From positions 8,165,468 to 8,229,467 of the forward strand of contig CM119268.1 of NCBI GenBank assembly GCA_051294375.1: a stretch of 64,000 nt of DNA, read 5' to 3'. Positions 1-12,782 of this stretch are shown here, one piece after another. Every line of letters starts with the position of its first letter. Position 1 is the first letter of the stretch. Both the position numbers and the translations under genes were made by a program. Below the pieces are notes generated by a model that saw only the letters and a program-made list of their open reading frames with translations, was not told the DNA's origin and did no database searches. This DNA comes from Paraspadella gotoi (taxonomy: Eukaryota > Chaetognatha).

Positions 1-296
1 NNNNNNNNNNNNNNNNNNNNNNNNNNNNNNNNNNNNNNNNNNNNNNNNNNNNNNNNNNNNNNNNNNNNNNNNNNNNNNNNNNNNNNNNNNNNNNNNNNNN
101 NNNNNNNNNNNNNNNNNNNNNNNNNNNNNNNNNNNNNNNNNNNNNNNNNNNNNNNNNNNNNNNNNNNNNNNNNNNNNNNNNNNNNNNNNNNNNNNNNNNN
201 NNNNNNNNNNNNNNNNGAGGAAAATGAAAGAAAAGGCGAAACAGATAGGAATATTAAAGATTAAAAAAGAAAGACTAATAAAAGGGNNNNNNNNNN
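1..296. other. Assembly gaps around a 70-base island
   Basis: N at 1-216 and 287-296. The island 217-286 (GAGGAAAATGAAAGAAAAGG...) is nearly the same as 1815-1884, so it is probably a misplaced scrap of the same locus. Confidence 0.9.
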
Positions 297-777
297 CAAC
301 ACGCGGTTGACGAAGCGGTCTTTATTTACTTGTCTTTGTCTTTATCTTTCTTTCTTCTTCTTTTTGTCTCCTTTATTCTCTTTTTTCTCCGTCTTCCTTA
401 CGTCTCTTGGGGCCGATTTGAGAATTTATGTCCGACGAGAAAATCTAAATTTTTGCTGAAGCAGTTGCATATTTGCATCCTTCGAACACATAAAACTTAT
501 GAAAAATAGTTTGTTTCACGCATGTACAATTGTACATACGCAATATTTTCTGCAATTTATTTTCTGGTATTATTCTATATATATCATTTGTTCAACGGAG
601 CGAAAAGACTTTTATGTTATTACACAATCATAAACGAACATTAACAATATCAATTGACGCCATCCTCAATCCTTAAATATGTCCAAGTTTAAAAGGTTAA
701 GTTTTGTACACTTAACAAACTAGATGGAATAGGTCCAAATTTCGAAACGCTTAATCATCCCATCGCAGCCGATCCGT
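297..777. other. AT-rich spacer with a 16-bp palindrome
   Basis: No gene seen. ATGTACAATTGTACAT at 522-537 is a perfect palindrome. The start is pyrimidine-rich (about 330-410). Confidence 0.6.
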
Positions 778-1044
778 TTAGAAAATCCTCTTCCATTTTT
801 TAATTAAAACTTTCGTGTCTCTTCCGTCCGAATGCATCAGTTGTGCGGTCCTATTGCTCATTAGATGGGATAGCAACCACCATATTGGCTGATTGGGTGT
901 AATATCTTTGGTAGTTATGTTTAGTGGTTGACTTATTAATGATTGATAGGCGGTTTGGAAATATGCGATGTCTCTGCCTGTTTTATCAGAGTTATCACGG
1001 TATGCCAGTATGCCCTGGTGTTTGTCAATAAACAGAAGTAACAA
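778..1044 (-). CDS. Exon-like open frame, unrecognised
   Basis: The frame reads about 76 residues from a good acceptor-like site (TTGACAAACACCAG|GGC near 1019) to TAA at 778: GILAYRDNSDKTGRDIAYFQ, then TAYQSLISQPLN. It has varied amino acid content, unlike the repeat translations in this window, and no ATG at its 5' end (the full open frame would begin with TTG). It could be a last exon or chance. No family recognised. Confidence 0.25.
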   Translation of the reverse strand: MLLLFIDKHQGILAYRDNSDKTGRDIAYFQTAYQSLISQPLNITTKDITPNQPIWWLLSHLMSNRTAQLMHSDGRDTKVLIKKWKRIF

Positions 1045-1299
1045 AATTGATTAATTGATAATTTAACAAAATTGGCAACAATGAGTTTGACTTTAGTAAT
1101 CTGTCTGAGGTTTCTCAACTCAGTTTCGGTAAATATTATTAAAAATAAAAAAAATTAAATTAAATCACGTGTTTCCCAAATTTAAAAAAAAAAATAGAAT
1201 TTCGAAATACTTTTCGCCAGATCCTGAATGATCAATTTACCGTTTTCCGATTCCCACTCAACTCCTTGAAAAGCAACCGTCATCAGATTCAAAACTTCT

Positions 1300-1800
1300 C
1301 CACCGGACACGCCCCTCTCGCCTAACGTCACGTTCACGAAAGATACAAAATGGCGACGGAGAACCGGAGAAATTTGCCCGTCCGCGTCACGTTATGCGCG
1401 AGACCCGCGCAACCGCGCTCCTTTTCGAGATAGCCCCAGACATGCGCATTGCGGACAGCGTGCAGCTCGCCCGCGAGAAAGAGAGCCGTCGAATGGGAAA
1501 TGCAGAGGGCAGCCGGGGGGGGGAGTGTAAAAGAACGGCATATCGGCCGCTTCTACATACGACAGAAAGGAAGCGATGCGTTTTGTGCGGCGTGGCAAAA
1601 TACAATGCAGCAGCATACGGCAAGCGGCTGCATAACGGACGAGACGCGGCGGAGGTAAGGGAAGCGGACCGACGACGCGCGGGTTTTATAAGGGGAGAGG
1701 CGGGGGAGGAGGCGACGGAGGTCGGGGCTACCGTTTGCTTGCTGAACAAGGAGAAATGCGCCCCTGGGACGGGATGAGTCGGAAGGAGGCAGGGAAAGAA
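1300..1800. promoter_or_regulatory. CpG-rich stretch, possible promoter
   Basis: The GC and CpG content stands out from its AT-rich neighbours (GCGCGAGACCCGCGCAACCG near 1395). Open frames occur in several frames on both strands, as expected of GC-rich DNA. No splice-consistent gene was found. It may be a CpG-rich promoter. Confidence 0.3.
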
Positions 1801-1905
1801 AAAGGAGTGAAGAGGAAAATGAAAGAAAAGGCCGAAACAGATCAGCGAATATTAAAGATTAGAAAAAAAGACTAATATAAGCAGGAAGTGGAAATATGGA
1901 GAAGA

Positions 1906-1938
1906 GAGAGAAAAAGAGAGAGAGAGACGAGCAGAGAG

Positions 1939-1973
<35 letters not shown>

Positions 1974-3215
1974 CGAGAAGAGAGAGAGANNNNNNNNNNN
2001 NNNNNNNNNNNNNNNNNNNNNNNNNNNNNNNNNNNNNNNNNNNNNNNNNNNNNNNNNNNNNNNNNNNNNATTTTAAGTTCTCTCCAGGTTTTTTGATTAG
2101 CTCCCCGCCTCTAATTTTTAGAGCCTGTTTTAAAGTGGTCATCTCGTTCCTCCTCTAATATCAATAATCCCTTACCACCCCCCACAAAATCCCCACCCAC
2201 TAACTCTCCACCCCCTTCCCTTCCGCTTCCCCCCATTCGACTAGAGACGTACATTTGTTTGTCCGGCTCGAATTCGATTTTGACGGATGGGCTCCGTTTA
2301 TCCGTTCGGCCGTTCCTTCGGGTTCGGCTGGATGCTTGACGACCGAGTACGCTTCCTGCTCCTTTCTCTTCTTCCTTTTCCTCCTCCTCCTCCTCCTCCG
2401 CCACCTCCACCCTTTTGTCTCTCTCTCTCTGTCCTTCGTTGCTTAGCAACCGAATTCGAACCTCATTCCTTTTCTTTTATCGCTGTTGTTCCCTTTTGTT
2501 TCTGGGATTTTTGATATGGTGGNNNNNNNNNNNNNNNNNNNNNNNNNNNNNNNNNNNNNNNNNNNNNNNNNNNNNNNNNNNNNNNNNNNNNNNNNNNNNN
2601 NNNNNNNNNNNNNNNNNNNNNNNNNNNNNNNNNNNNNNNNNNNNNNNNNNNNNNNNNNNNNNNNNNNNNNNNNNNNNNNNNNNNNNNNNNNNNNNNNNNN
2701 NNNNNNNNNNAGAATTGAGTTTGTGTAGCACCAGAGATATATCTTGTTTATTTCAAATAACAGGGTTCGTTGGAACGAGAAATGGTGTATTTCGGGTTTT
2801 AATTATATCCGGGGAGTCAGAGAGAGAGAGATAGTGCTGGAATTGACATCCGGCTGGGCATATGTCCGGCGCCGGGACAGCGAGTGGCTGAGAGTTTCGG
2901 CGTCTGGAGAATCTCGGCCCGAAAGAGTGTTTGACGGATGTTCTGTAGTGGGAAGAAAGGAAAAACGTCGAATTAGCTGAGTGGGAAAGTTAGGAGAGAN
3001 NNNNNNNNNNNNNNNNNNNNNNNNNNNNNNNNNNNNNNNNNNNNNNNNNNNNNNNNNNNNNNNNNNNNNNNNNNNNNNNNNNNNNNNNNNNNNNNNNNNN
3101 NNNNNNNNNNNNNNNNNNNNNNNNNNNNNNNNNNNNNNNNNNNNNNNNNNNNNNNNNNNNNNNNNNNNNNNNNNNNNNNNNNNNNNNNNNNNNNNNNNNN
3201 NNNNNNNNNNNNNNN
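1906..3215. other. GA microsatellite and three assembly gaps
   Basis: The GA run 1906-1989 enters the gap 1990-2069. Further gaps at 2523-2710 and 3000-3215 also start next to low-complexity sequence. Between them lies pyrimidine-rich DNA (2140-2520) and nothing I can call a gene. Confidence 0.8.
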
Positions 3216-4470
3216 CGATTAGTGATCGAAAATGGAAGGAGGAGAAAGAAGAACGGAAATGGAAATGAGAGGAGAGAAAGTTGGTGAATTTTATTCCGTT
3301 CTAAAAAACTAGACGATAATGTAGTTACCATTTGAGTATACGCGGAAAATTAAACATAATTGATGAGGAGATTAGGAAGTCTACGTCGGTTCTTAGAAAT
3401 GAGAGACTTCAATGAGATTTTCATTAAAATGCTGACTACCAAATCAATGGTCAACCGGCCCCCTGGGAAAAATTCAGGTAAGAAAGTCAGATGTAATATC
3501 ACTCGTTTTCGATTCCTTTTACATCTCAAAGGGCTCGCATTATTTTTCTCTTGACAATTACAACCTATTCATCTTTGGAATCAAAACCATCAGATTCAAA
3601 TAGACTGGTCAGCTCGGGAAAATATTTTTTGACACAATTTAATATATAATAATAATAGGGATTTCTCAACTTCAATACAATGTTCAACCAAATTTTAAGG
3701 TAGTGTTGAGTCATTTGTACAATAAATTTTCAAATTTCAGGAATCCTATAGGAAGGTATGTCTGTAAGGGCGTCTTCAAAATTTTTCTATCACATTATTA
3801 TTTGGTTTATTTTAATATGATACGATCATGGTTAAAAGTGAATTAGTCATTTGGTGAAATTTTTATTAAGTAAAAGTAAAAGAGGAGCATAACGATCGGA
3901 ATTTCTAAGGTTTTTCAAACCGGGAGTCTAGATTCAGGGAAAAAATCTTAATATGTGCGAAAATCTTCCAAAGAAGGGGTGGATTTTATCCTGAGATTTT
4001 GTTAATATTTTCTTATATTTATGGTGGATTTTTTGAAACTTACAATAGCAATATTGCCGATCAATTCTACATTGGCCCGGTCAAATGGAATTATTATTTA
4101 AAAAACCTCTGGACTTTTTTTCGTTTCAGCAGCTTTAGTCCTAGTTTGGAGAGAGCGCAGGTCCAAAACGGAAAAGGTTTACTTTCGTTTAAAAAAAATC
4201 CTACTTAACGTCTTTCAAGCATGATAAGAGAATAAACAAAAACGCCAAATCTTCCCACCCCAAAATAATACTGCTTTAGAATCATTCTTTTTCATTTATT
4301 TAAGGTCTAATTATAGCTGTTTTTAATCATTTACTAAGTACACTAATTCACGTAAATTACTCTTTTTGGCGATCCACCGAATGTTTCATTTTTCGATTAT
4401 TAGAATTTTTTTTAAATACCAAATTCAGAAGAATTTACCGGACCAAACAATATAAACAATAGAAAAGAAG
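3216..4470. other. AT-rich spacer, nothing recognised
   Basis: Homopolymer-rich AT sequence with stops in all frames; no motif stands out. Confidence 0.6.
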
Positions 4471-4474
4471 TTGA

Positions 4475-4575
4475 AGCAGAGAGAGAGAGGAGAGAGAGAT
4501 GGAAGATGAGAGAGAGAGAGAGTACGAGATGAGAGAGAGAGATGGGAAGAGGAAGGAGAGAGAGAGAGTGAGAGA
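4475..4575. repeat. Interrupted GA microsatellite
   Basis: GAGAGAGA runs broken by ATGG, TGAG and GTACG, followed by a moderately GC-rich stretch to about 4790 with no gene visible. Confidence 0.85.
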
Positions 4576-4978
4576 CGTTGAATAAATCTCATGAGAAGAA
4601 AACGAAAGTAGGCGACGAGCGCAAGCTGCTGCTGGAATATTGAGGCGATCCCTGTTTTCCCTTTTAGTATTTTGCGACCCGGTGAGTTAAGTGAGCCGTG
4701 TTCTGGCGCGAAGCTGGCCGAGGGTGGCGCTGGGCAACGGGCGATGTTCTTGGGGCGTGTCGTTAAAGATGTATGGGGCGGGGTTTGATCGAGGAAGAGT
4801 GGATTTTGTTTGTTATTTTGGAAGGGGGGCCCAAGCTTAAAAACATACTTATGAAGTATGTTCGTGACTGCGATTGACTGTCATGTGTTTTTCACTGCGT
4901 TAGTTTTTTATGTTTGCCCTGCTATCATTCGTTAATCATTCTAGAATTTATTATAGAAAATTATAAAAAAAAACCTTT

Positions 4979-5160
4979 AGGAAAAACAGTTTTTATGAGT
5001 CAAACAACGAGTTTAATGACAATATATAGTCGGACCTGTTTCGACTCTTATTTTTAGAGTCTTTCGTCAGCGTTTTTGACTCTAAATATAAGAGTCGAAA
5101 CATGTCCGACTATATATTGTCATTAAACTCGTTGTTGGTCTCATAAAAACTGTTTTTCCT
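4979..5160. mobile_element. Foldback element, 83-bp arms with a 16-base loop
   Basis: Arm 1 (4979-5061) and arm 2 (5078-5160) are nearly perfect reverse complements; both outer ends read AGGAAAAACAG. The inner ends repeat GACTCTTATnTTTAGAGTC, itself a small palindrome. There is no coding capacity. It is probably a foldback or MITE-type element, and if transcribed it would fold into a long hairpin RNA. Confidence 0.85.
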
Positions 5161-5199
5161 AAAATTCCTAAAACGCAACGAAACGAAAGCAAAATCAAT

Positions 5200-8100
5200 A
5201 ACTAAAAACCCAAAAACTTTGAAATTGGAAACGGTGTCGTTCGTGACGAACGACCCGTCGGACCCGAGGACCGGAAGTGTGAGTAGTTTTTTATCTTTTC
5301 TTTTGGGTCGTTAGAAACTGCCTCCGACGTGAAACCCCATTTGTGGGCGTGGCTTTATATTTGATACGGGCGACCCCGACGTCGACACTCAGGGAAGCGA
5401 ACGTAAGGAGGCGGGAAAACACTATTTAAAATATTGTAAAGATGAAGCTTCTGGAAAGAAAATATAAAATAAGGCTGAGTTCTTTAAGAAAAAGGGGGAA
5501 ACGGTTTAAAGGGGAAGTTTTACGTTTCTTTTCATGAGTTACGATTCGCGTTTAAATCGTTTCGACTGTAGTAGTAGGGATCGATTGACAAAGTTCATCG
5601 AACTTTTTAAATACTTTTACGAATTATAAAACCTCTCTATACAATGTGAAAATATTTTCCTATTTAATTTTCAAAAATTGTTTACGATATTTGGGTAAGT
5701 CCGTTACCACGGAAGGTTAACAACCAAACACGTTTTTTACTTTTGTTTACTAGAGGTTTCATTAAAGAAACAAAATGACAATTCTTTCGATATCAACGCC
5801 ACCATTTTTCAATTTTATTCTTCAAATTCTTTCGAACTCGACGCATCACAAATCGCTCGTCACATCACAAATCACTCATCCCATCACAAATCGCTCATCA
5901 CAATTCGCTAATAACAAATTCCAAAATTTCCCTTTTCTTCACGCGGCGCGAACCTCGAAAAGAAAAGACGTCAATATAAACAAACGGTCGTTAACCGAGA
6001 GAAGACGACGACAAATAGAGACGAAGACGAGAATGGGAAAACAACAGCAGTTGCCACGACGAGGACGACGACGACGACGACGACGGAGACAACGACGACG
6101 ACGACGCAGAGGGAGGAAAATCCGGTTGAGAGAAGAGAAATCATCCTCAATTCGAGGACTCATTCACTTTCGACCCCAAATGAATAATTGGGTTGTTGAT
6201 CAATCAATTCGTTTCTCTTCGGTTTCAATTTGGTTATTTGCGAAAGTGGACGATAATTTGTTAAAATGGCTAAAATGGCTATAGCCTGTTCTCAGTCGGA
6301 AAGCTTGCTTATTAATTGAATGGATAAATTTTATATACGTTGTTTTAATTTCATAATTTCATTGTCTCCATGCAGAGTTTCTACTGGTAAATTAAAAATT
6401 TTCGCATATTGTATGTAGCGCAATCTTTTGAACCCATAAAAAATCTCACTAGGTATATTAACCTCAGTGACCTCAGTGAAATAGAAAAAATAATCCCTTG
6501 TAAATGAGAGTAGAATGGAAAAACCCTCTTCGTGATTTGGATTCAACTCGCTACGAAATCCCCTTTTCAAATTCTCACCATCTTTTTTTTTTTCCCCCTT
6601 CATCCATTTTAAAATCCCTTTTTTTATTAACCCCCGTAGAACCCGCATTGACAAAGGCTCGTCAATTCTCTGCTCGCGTTTCAATTGGGTTACTCATCTC
6701 CGAATCTTGAGAGTTTCCTTTCTCTTTCCTATCTTTCCTTTCTCTCAATTAATCTTTTCAGCGGCCAATGGTCTTAATTAACCAGTCTCTTTTTTCACAG
6801 GACGACAGAATCCACGCGAAAGCAAACTCGTTACCATGTGATGGTTTCAAATACAGTTGCCACAGCAACGCAAGCATTAATTAAAATCGAGAAAGTTTAG
6901 ATAGCTTCATCGCTCTAAGACATCGACATCCAACGATCCCTCCCGACCCCTTACCAGGCCACCTTACCAATCCCCTAACCCAGTCTCCTCACCCGCGATT
7001 CATTTCACACCATCTCAAATGAATTTCGTTGTTGATTTATATTCACTCCTCCAATCGTCAAAACGAGAAAGCGGAATCCTTTGATTTTCCACGACGGATT
7101 TTCGTCGTCATTATCCCTGTCGTTTTCTTTGTCATTGTCTATTTTTTTGTCAGCCTCTTCCGCACTAATTCATCATCAGCAACATTATCGTCATTTCCTA
7201 GTTGCCCTTAATCGTTTCATCTAATTTTCCCTTGGAGTTTTTTCTCTGAAAGTCGAAAGTATGAGCACATTGAGCAGCTTAATACTGTCCTAAATTTTTT
7301 TTTATCAATAAACATTTTGCCTCGTCTTCGTCATCATCGTCGTCGTCGGCGTAACCGTCTGCATTTTAACAATTTCCTCTTTTATCGAAGTCGTTTTCGT
7401 CTCTTTGTTGAGAATTTAATTAGTGATTTAAAAACGAACTCTGAAATATTTTAAAATAGTTTTTTTATGGACAGCTCAAACAGTTTCAAGAAAACCTTTA
7501 AATCGTCTTCATGATTTGTTCGCAATCATCGTCCCTTAAAGGGTTGTGGAGCTGGCCATTTTTGCTCCAGCTCCAACTCAAACTGGCAAAAAAAAATTTC
7601 AGCTCCACCTCCATCCTATATTTTTTTTCAGCTCCAACCCCAGCTCCAGCTCCAATTACAATTTTGAGATGGAGAAGTAAAGGCAATTTTCCGAGAGGAT
7701 CCTTACCCCACCAGAATTTGACAGACATGTTTCGGTCTTAATTTCAGATCAACATCAGTGTGAAGGTCTGACCTTCATCAAAATTTCAATAAACTTTCGT
7801 TGTAATAAAAAAAACAAACACGTTTTTCATCTTATTTAAGTTTAAGAATTCGACAGTTAAGTTTATATTTGTCATCAAATTTAAATTTAAATTAATTATT
7901 TTTACCTATAATGATCCAATATAATTGTAAATATGTATTACTATGAAACAATTAAATAATTTAAAAAAAAGGCATAGTTTTGAAAGCAATAATATTTTAC
8001 CAAGTCACGGCTTAACATTTTGAAAAAAAATTTAGTTCTGCAATATGCAAATGATAATTTGGATTTGATTTCAAAGCTTTTTCTATTTAATAATGATTTT

Positions 8101-8600
8101 ATTGTTTGAAAAGTTATCTAAAAAGTGCGGGTAGCGAAGGTAATAAACAAAATTGTTTTACTTATTATTTTAAAAGATATTATAAGTATCAAAAACCAAA
8201 AATATAATATTAAAATAGAGCAGTGAAAGAGTCGGATAACCAAGGATCTGAGTTCTCTGCCCCAACGTTTCATGTTGGAAGCTTCTTGTTGTTTAATTAC
8301 AGTTAAACGATGGAGACAAAAGCGCGTTAAAGAGTGAGAAAATAATGTTTTTTAGAAGAGTTGGTTTTTTAAAAATTGAATAGAAAGTTATTGTGAAAGC
8401 TTCTCATCCTGTGACGTCGCAGTCTGGATATCGATAAATCATTTATGGTTCACGGGTAACGAAAAAAGTTGAGCGGCCACCGCCAAAGGCCATCCATTCT
8501 AAGAGAGGCCTCTGAAGAAAATGGCCGAAGTGAAGAGGGGCCATTTTCAAGGAGAGAGAGCAGCCAAGGAAAACATAAGGATATACAATTGATCATTGAC
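5200..8600. other. Non-coding stretch with short repeats
   Basis: Contains CACAAATCGCTCATC repeats (5846-5910), an ACG/GAC triplet run (6047-6115), AGCTCCA repeats (7549-7660) and AT-rich DNA (7760-8400). Open frames here are short and unconvincing; the minus frame at 6331-6684 (117 codons) has no supporting splice or codon signal. Confidence 0.6.
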
Positions 8601-8619
8601 CCACTGCTATATACTATGT

Positions 8620-8775
8620 GAAATAGGCCACTGATAAGGATAAGCCACAAATACATACGGCCGCTGATACTGAATAGTGCCACGAATACCCTTAATACCA
8701 TCATCGATACCGATAAAGGCCACCGATATCAAAAGGAAGGCGAAGGGCCACCGATACCAAAAGGGGCCTCCGCTT
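8620..8775. repeat. Degenerate GGCCACCGATA repeats
   Basis: Variants of GGCCACCGATACC recur with spacing of about 20-30 bases. The two open frames across it (for example 8450-8704 minus) translate this repeat and are not supported as genes. Confidence 0.7.
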
Positions 8776-8885
8776 CCGCCAGAATTCCGATGGTTGGGCG
8801 GAAACGAGCTCAAGTCTCGATTCTAAATGTCAAGTTCTTAAGAACCGACGTCGCGGAGCAAAAGAGGAAGAAATTGGCGGAGGAA

Positions 8886-8887
<2 letters not shown>

Positions 8888-8949
<62 letters not shown>

Positions 8950-9140
8950 GAGAATGGAGTATTTATCATTTTGTCCCGGAGAAAAGAGGAAAAATCATCT
9001 TGGACGGTTTCCCTTTGGTCTTCTTTTCTCTCTGTCTCTTTCTGTCTCTTTCTGTCTCTCTCCTTCTCTTTCTGTCTCTCTGTCTCTCTCCGACTCTCTC
9101 TTTCATCTCCGTATTTCCACGAATATTGGACAACGGTTGG
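8888..9140. repeat. GA then TC/TGTC microsatellites
   Basis: A GA run at 8888-8955 is followed, after 70 bases of other sequence, by TCTCTGTCTCTTTCTG repeats at 9028-9105. The two opposite-strand runs can pair. Confidence 0.85.
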
Positions 9141-9567
9141 CGTTTATGATGGCTCTGCCAATGACTGAAATTCGCTCAAAAAATACAAAAAATTAATAAA
9201 AGAAAAATAAATTATTATAAAACTTCTAAAAAAGGAACCGAATTGCTTTTAATTTACTTTTATTTTAAAGTTTTTTATATATTTAAAACAGTTATAGTTA
9301 GTTAATATGTATGTATATAAACGCAAAACGCCTGTATAAAAAAAAATATTTGTCCCGTGTTTACTCCTTGAATCTTTGTTGCAAAACTCTATAAATAGTT
9401 TTACGTTTCCAAAGTTGATTGGAGTTTCCTTTTATGCGTGAAAGTATTTTTGCTTGGTTTTACTTAGTCTTCAATTTTGTGATTGGTTTCCAGGCGACTT
9501 TGTGATTCGTCGTAACCGCACTTTCGTAACAACACTTTCGCTTTTCTTGAAAATGAAAAGCCGAAAA

Positions 9568-9607
<40 letters not shown>

Positions 9608-9755
9608 CTCTCGTCTGTCTCATCTCCTCTCCTCCTCTCTCTCTCTCTGTCTCTCCAAACACCTACACACACACATCCTCTCCCATCTCCCTATCCACTT
9701 TATCTCTCTCTCTCTTCACTTTCTCCCTTCTTATTTACTTTTTTCATTTTCTCTA
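9568..9755. repeat. TC microsatellite and pyrimidine tract
   Basis: A CT run at about 9568-9605 passes into CTCC-rich and ACACAC sequence. Confidence 0.85.
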
Positions 9756-9929
9756 AGCCAAGCCCATAAATGGTCGCACCAATTTTATGGCAACATGCTA
9801 TTAAAAGGACGCTTAAAAAAAGGAACGTGTAACTTAATAAATAAGATAAAATTGCATCATTTGTTTGTTTATTGTTTTTTTTATTCGTAATTACACGAAG
9901 GTCTACGAAGTCAAAAAGATGTTAAAAAA

Positions 9930-10423
9930 AATCGAAGGAAAAAAAAATATGAAAAGTTAAAAATGGCGTCGGCGAGGAAAGCGTCCCGGAAGGAAAGCGG
10001 AGGAAAAGAGCGGCAAAAGTTGAAGTCAATGAAGAGGAGGAGGAGGGAGAGAGATGAGGATATTCCGTTGCCCGGGCGATGTGAGGGTTCGAGGATGACA
10101 AGGAATGGATAAGGGAGGAAGATACAGGAAGAAAGAAGAGGAGAAAAGGAGGAGAAAGATTAAGAGATGGAGAAACAGCAAAGGAGAGAGATGAAGGGAG
10201 AGAGAGAGAAGAAGAGAGGAGAAGAGAGAGAGAGAGAGAGAAGGAGTCCAGTTTGCCAACAGGAAGAAGCAAGTTAAATTAAAATTGTCCCGTTTTATCT
10301 GCTGGCAAGTTTTGGTTTGTTGTGAAATAAAGTGAAGGAAACAAATAAACGGAGAAAGGAGAGTAGGAAAGAGGAAGATATAAAGAGGGAAGAAAAGAAA
10401 ATAAAAAATAGATAAATAGAGAG

Positions 10424-10482
<59 letters not shown>

Positions 10483-10641
10483 AAAAAGAGAAAAAGAAAG
10501 AAATAAAGAAAGAAAGAACAAAAGAAAGAAAGAAAGAAGAAAGAAAGATATAAAGAAAGAAAGAGAAAGTAAAAAGGATCAAAGAAAGAAAGAAAGAAAG
10601 AAAAAAGAGAGAAAGAAAGAAAAAAGAGAGAAAAAAAGAAA

Positions 10642-10673
<32 letters not shown>

Positions 10674-10990
10674 CAAAGAAAGAAAGAAATAAAGAAAGAA
10701 AGAAAGAAAGAAAGAAGGAAAGAAGGAAAGAAATATAGAAATGAAAACGGAGAATAAAGAAAAAATTAGCGAGAAATTTGAAAAAAAAGAAGAAATTATG
10801 ACGTGAAAAAAGTTTTAAAAAATACATCAAAAAGACGAATTGACTAAAATAAAAGGTACGTAAAAATTTAAAAGCCTCCGGAAGTTGGACTAAAGACATT
10901 CAAAAAATGGCGGGGAAGAAAAAGAGAAAGAGGGACAAAAACAGAACGAAGATGCGGCCACTGACCTCGAAAGAAAGAGTCTTTTGTCCA
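9930..10990. repeat. Long purine tract with GAAA tandem array
   Basis: Nearly all A/G on the plus strand. GAAA units are almost perfect at about 10425-10490 and 10570-10730, with GAAAA and GAAC variants between. Opposite-strand frames are long only because the repeat lacks stops. Confidence 0.9.
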
Positions 10991-11261
10991 AAGGTCAAGC
11001 AGCTCGTTGAAGCAAAAAGAAAAAAAAAATCGAATTACAGCTGGAAGGATTTTTCTTTCTAATCTTTCGACAGTTACAGATCTCGGACTGTTTTTGGTGG
11101 CAGGTATGGAATGTAGAGTTAGTTTAAAGGGTAATTTTTGAAAAAAACATTTTTCTATGGTTTTCAGTTGACAAAATTTTAATTCATTAATTTATTCCTG
11201 AATTTCCCATTTTTTATTTATTTCAATGTTAAATTAGGATGCATCAGTATTTTAATTTCAT

Positions 11262-11359
11262 GTTTTGGTTTGTACGACGGCAAAGTTTATTCCAAAAATA
11301 AACAGACAAGTTTCGGCTATCATACATTGCCAAAACTTTGCCGTCGTACAAACCAAAAC
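11262..11359. repeat. 27-bp perfect inverted repeat with 44-base spacer
   Basis: Arms 11262-11288 and 11333-11359 are perfectly complementary. The arm starts GTTTTGGTTTGTACGACGGC. It could be a small foldback element, or the hairpin of a structured transcript. No ORF. Confidence 0.85.
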
Positions 11360-11569
11360 GAATTTCTCCTTTAAATTTTAAACAATAATTTTATGTTAAA
11401 AAAAACATCTCATTCTGAATAGTTTTTTTTTTTTTTTACTGACGGCTCCTCGTCTCCAATATCAAGATAAATCGTTGAATTAAAAAAGTAATTTATTACA
11501 TAGAGACACAAAGTTGATTTTGAGACCCAAGGATGTTCGTTTATATTCATAAATATTCGAAAAAAGTCT

Positions 11570-12000
11570 TGGATTCTTTACTTAGTAGAAATAAGGAGGA
11601 AGAAAAAAGGAAAAAGTTAAAGGGAAATGAAAGAAAAATGGAAGATGTGAATAATATAAAGAAAGAAATATAAAGAAAAGGAAAGAAGAAAGTTGAGTCG
11701 ATTGCGAAGGGAGGAAAGTCAACAAAGAAATCAAGACATCGGAGGAAAGAGGAAAAAGGAGGAAGAGAGGAAAGAAAAGGAAAGGAGAAATTAGGAAAAC
11801 GATTTAGGATAAAAGAAAAATGAAAAAAAACAGTAAGGAGAGAGGAGAATAGTAAGAAAGAAGAGTGAAGACGAGTAAATTGCGAGTATAGAGAGGATAG
11901 AGAGGAAATCGAGGAAAAAGCATAAGAGAGGAAAAAGAAAAGAGGAGCTCAGGGAAAAAGGGTTGAACGAAGCGAAATTCAATAAAAGGCCGATTCTTCT
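11570..12000. other. Second purine-rich tract
   Basis: GGAAAGAAAAGG-type sequence without a clear unit. It is followed by a GACGAC run at 12055-12085. No gene. Confidence 0.7.
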
Positions 12001-12782
12001 TCTGCTTCTTCTTCGACTTCGGGTTTTCTTGAGACCAACGCCAAATGTTGAGAGACGACGACGACGACGACGACGACGTCGTCGACGGCGGAGAATTCGG
12101 CACCGGATACGTTTAACCCAAATGGATGCTTCAGCAATGACGACGACGACAAAGAAAAATACTAAAACTGACATCGGATTTTTCGTCGCTAAACGATTTT
12201 ATTGGCGAATTTTTTGTTGACTCCTGTGCGATTCTTGATTCACTGTCGCATCTGATTCCATCGTTTTAATCATGACTTCTTTCACTACGAGGACCCGCAT
12301 TGGGCATCTCTAAAGCTTTCCGTTTGACAAGGTATCCATGCTATGCCACATAAAGCGCCCTCTGGTGCAGTCTACCAGTCATCCACTCTCCCACGTGCAT
12401 CTAGACGCAATAATTGATAGTCGCTCATCGCGAAATCCTTTAAGCTTCTGCGCGGAATTGGAAACAACGAAAGACGACGACGAAAACGACGATGATGATG
12501 AAGACTAAGTATATTTTTCGGTTGAACTGTTTAGCAGTTTGTCAGTAAATGACAAAATCTTTAACGTCTCATGGGCAATTCGTAAGAATCGTAAAAACTA
12601 AATTTGTCCACAGCAAAATTTCTGCTGGTAATGTAAATTTTTTTTAAATTTAAATTTAAACAAATTAATTATTTGTAATATTTATAATCTCGTTTGCTTT
12701 GAAATGCCATTAATTCCGTTCAATCTTATTGCATAAAAAAATTAAAATTTGAAAGAGAGTTGAAAATCGTAAAATGACATTA

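Noticed and set aside
1394-1777. 127-residue plus frame in the CpG-rich stretch
   Set aside because: Several frames on both strands are open at once, as expected from GC-rich DNA; no recognisable protein or splice pattern.
10026-10899. Long minus-strand frames rich in Phe, Leu and Ser
   Set aside because: They translate the GAAA and purine tract; no start context, no splice sites, no varied protein content.
12350-12365. GCGCCCTCTGGTG resembles a CTCF-type site
   Set aside because: One short match in 64 kb is expected by chance, and it is unclear that this organism has CTCF.
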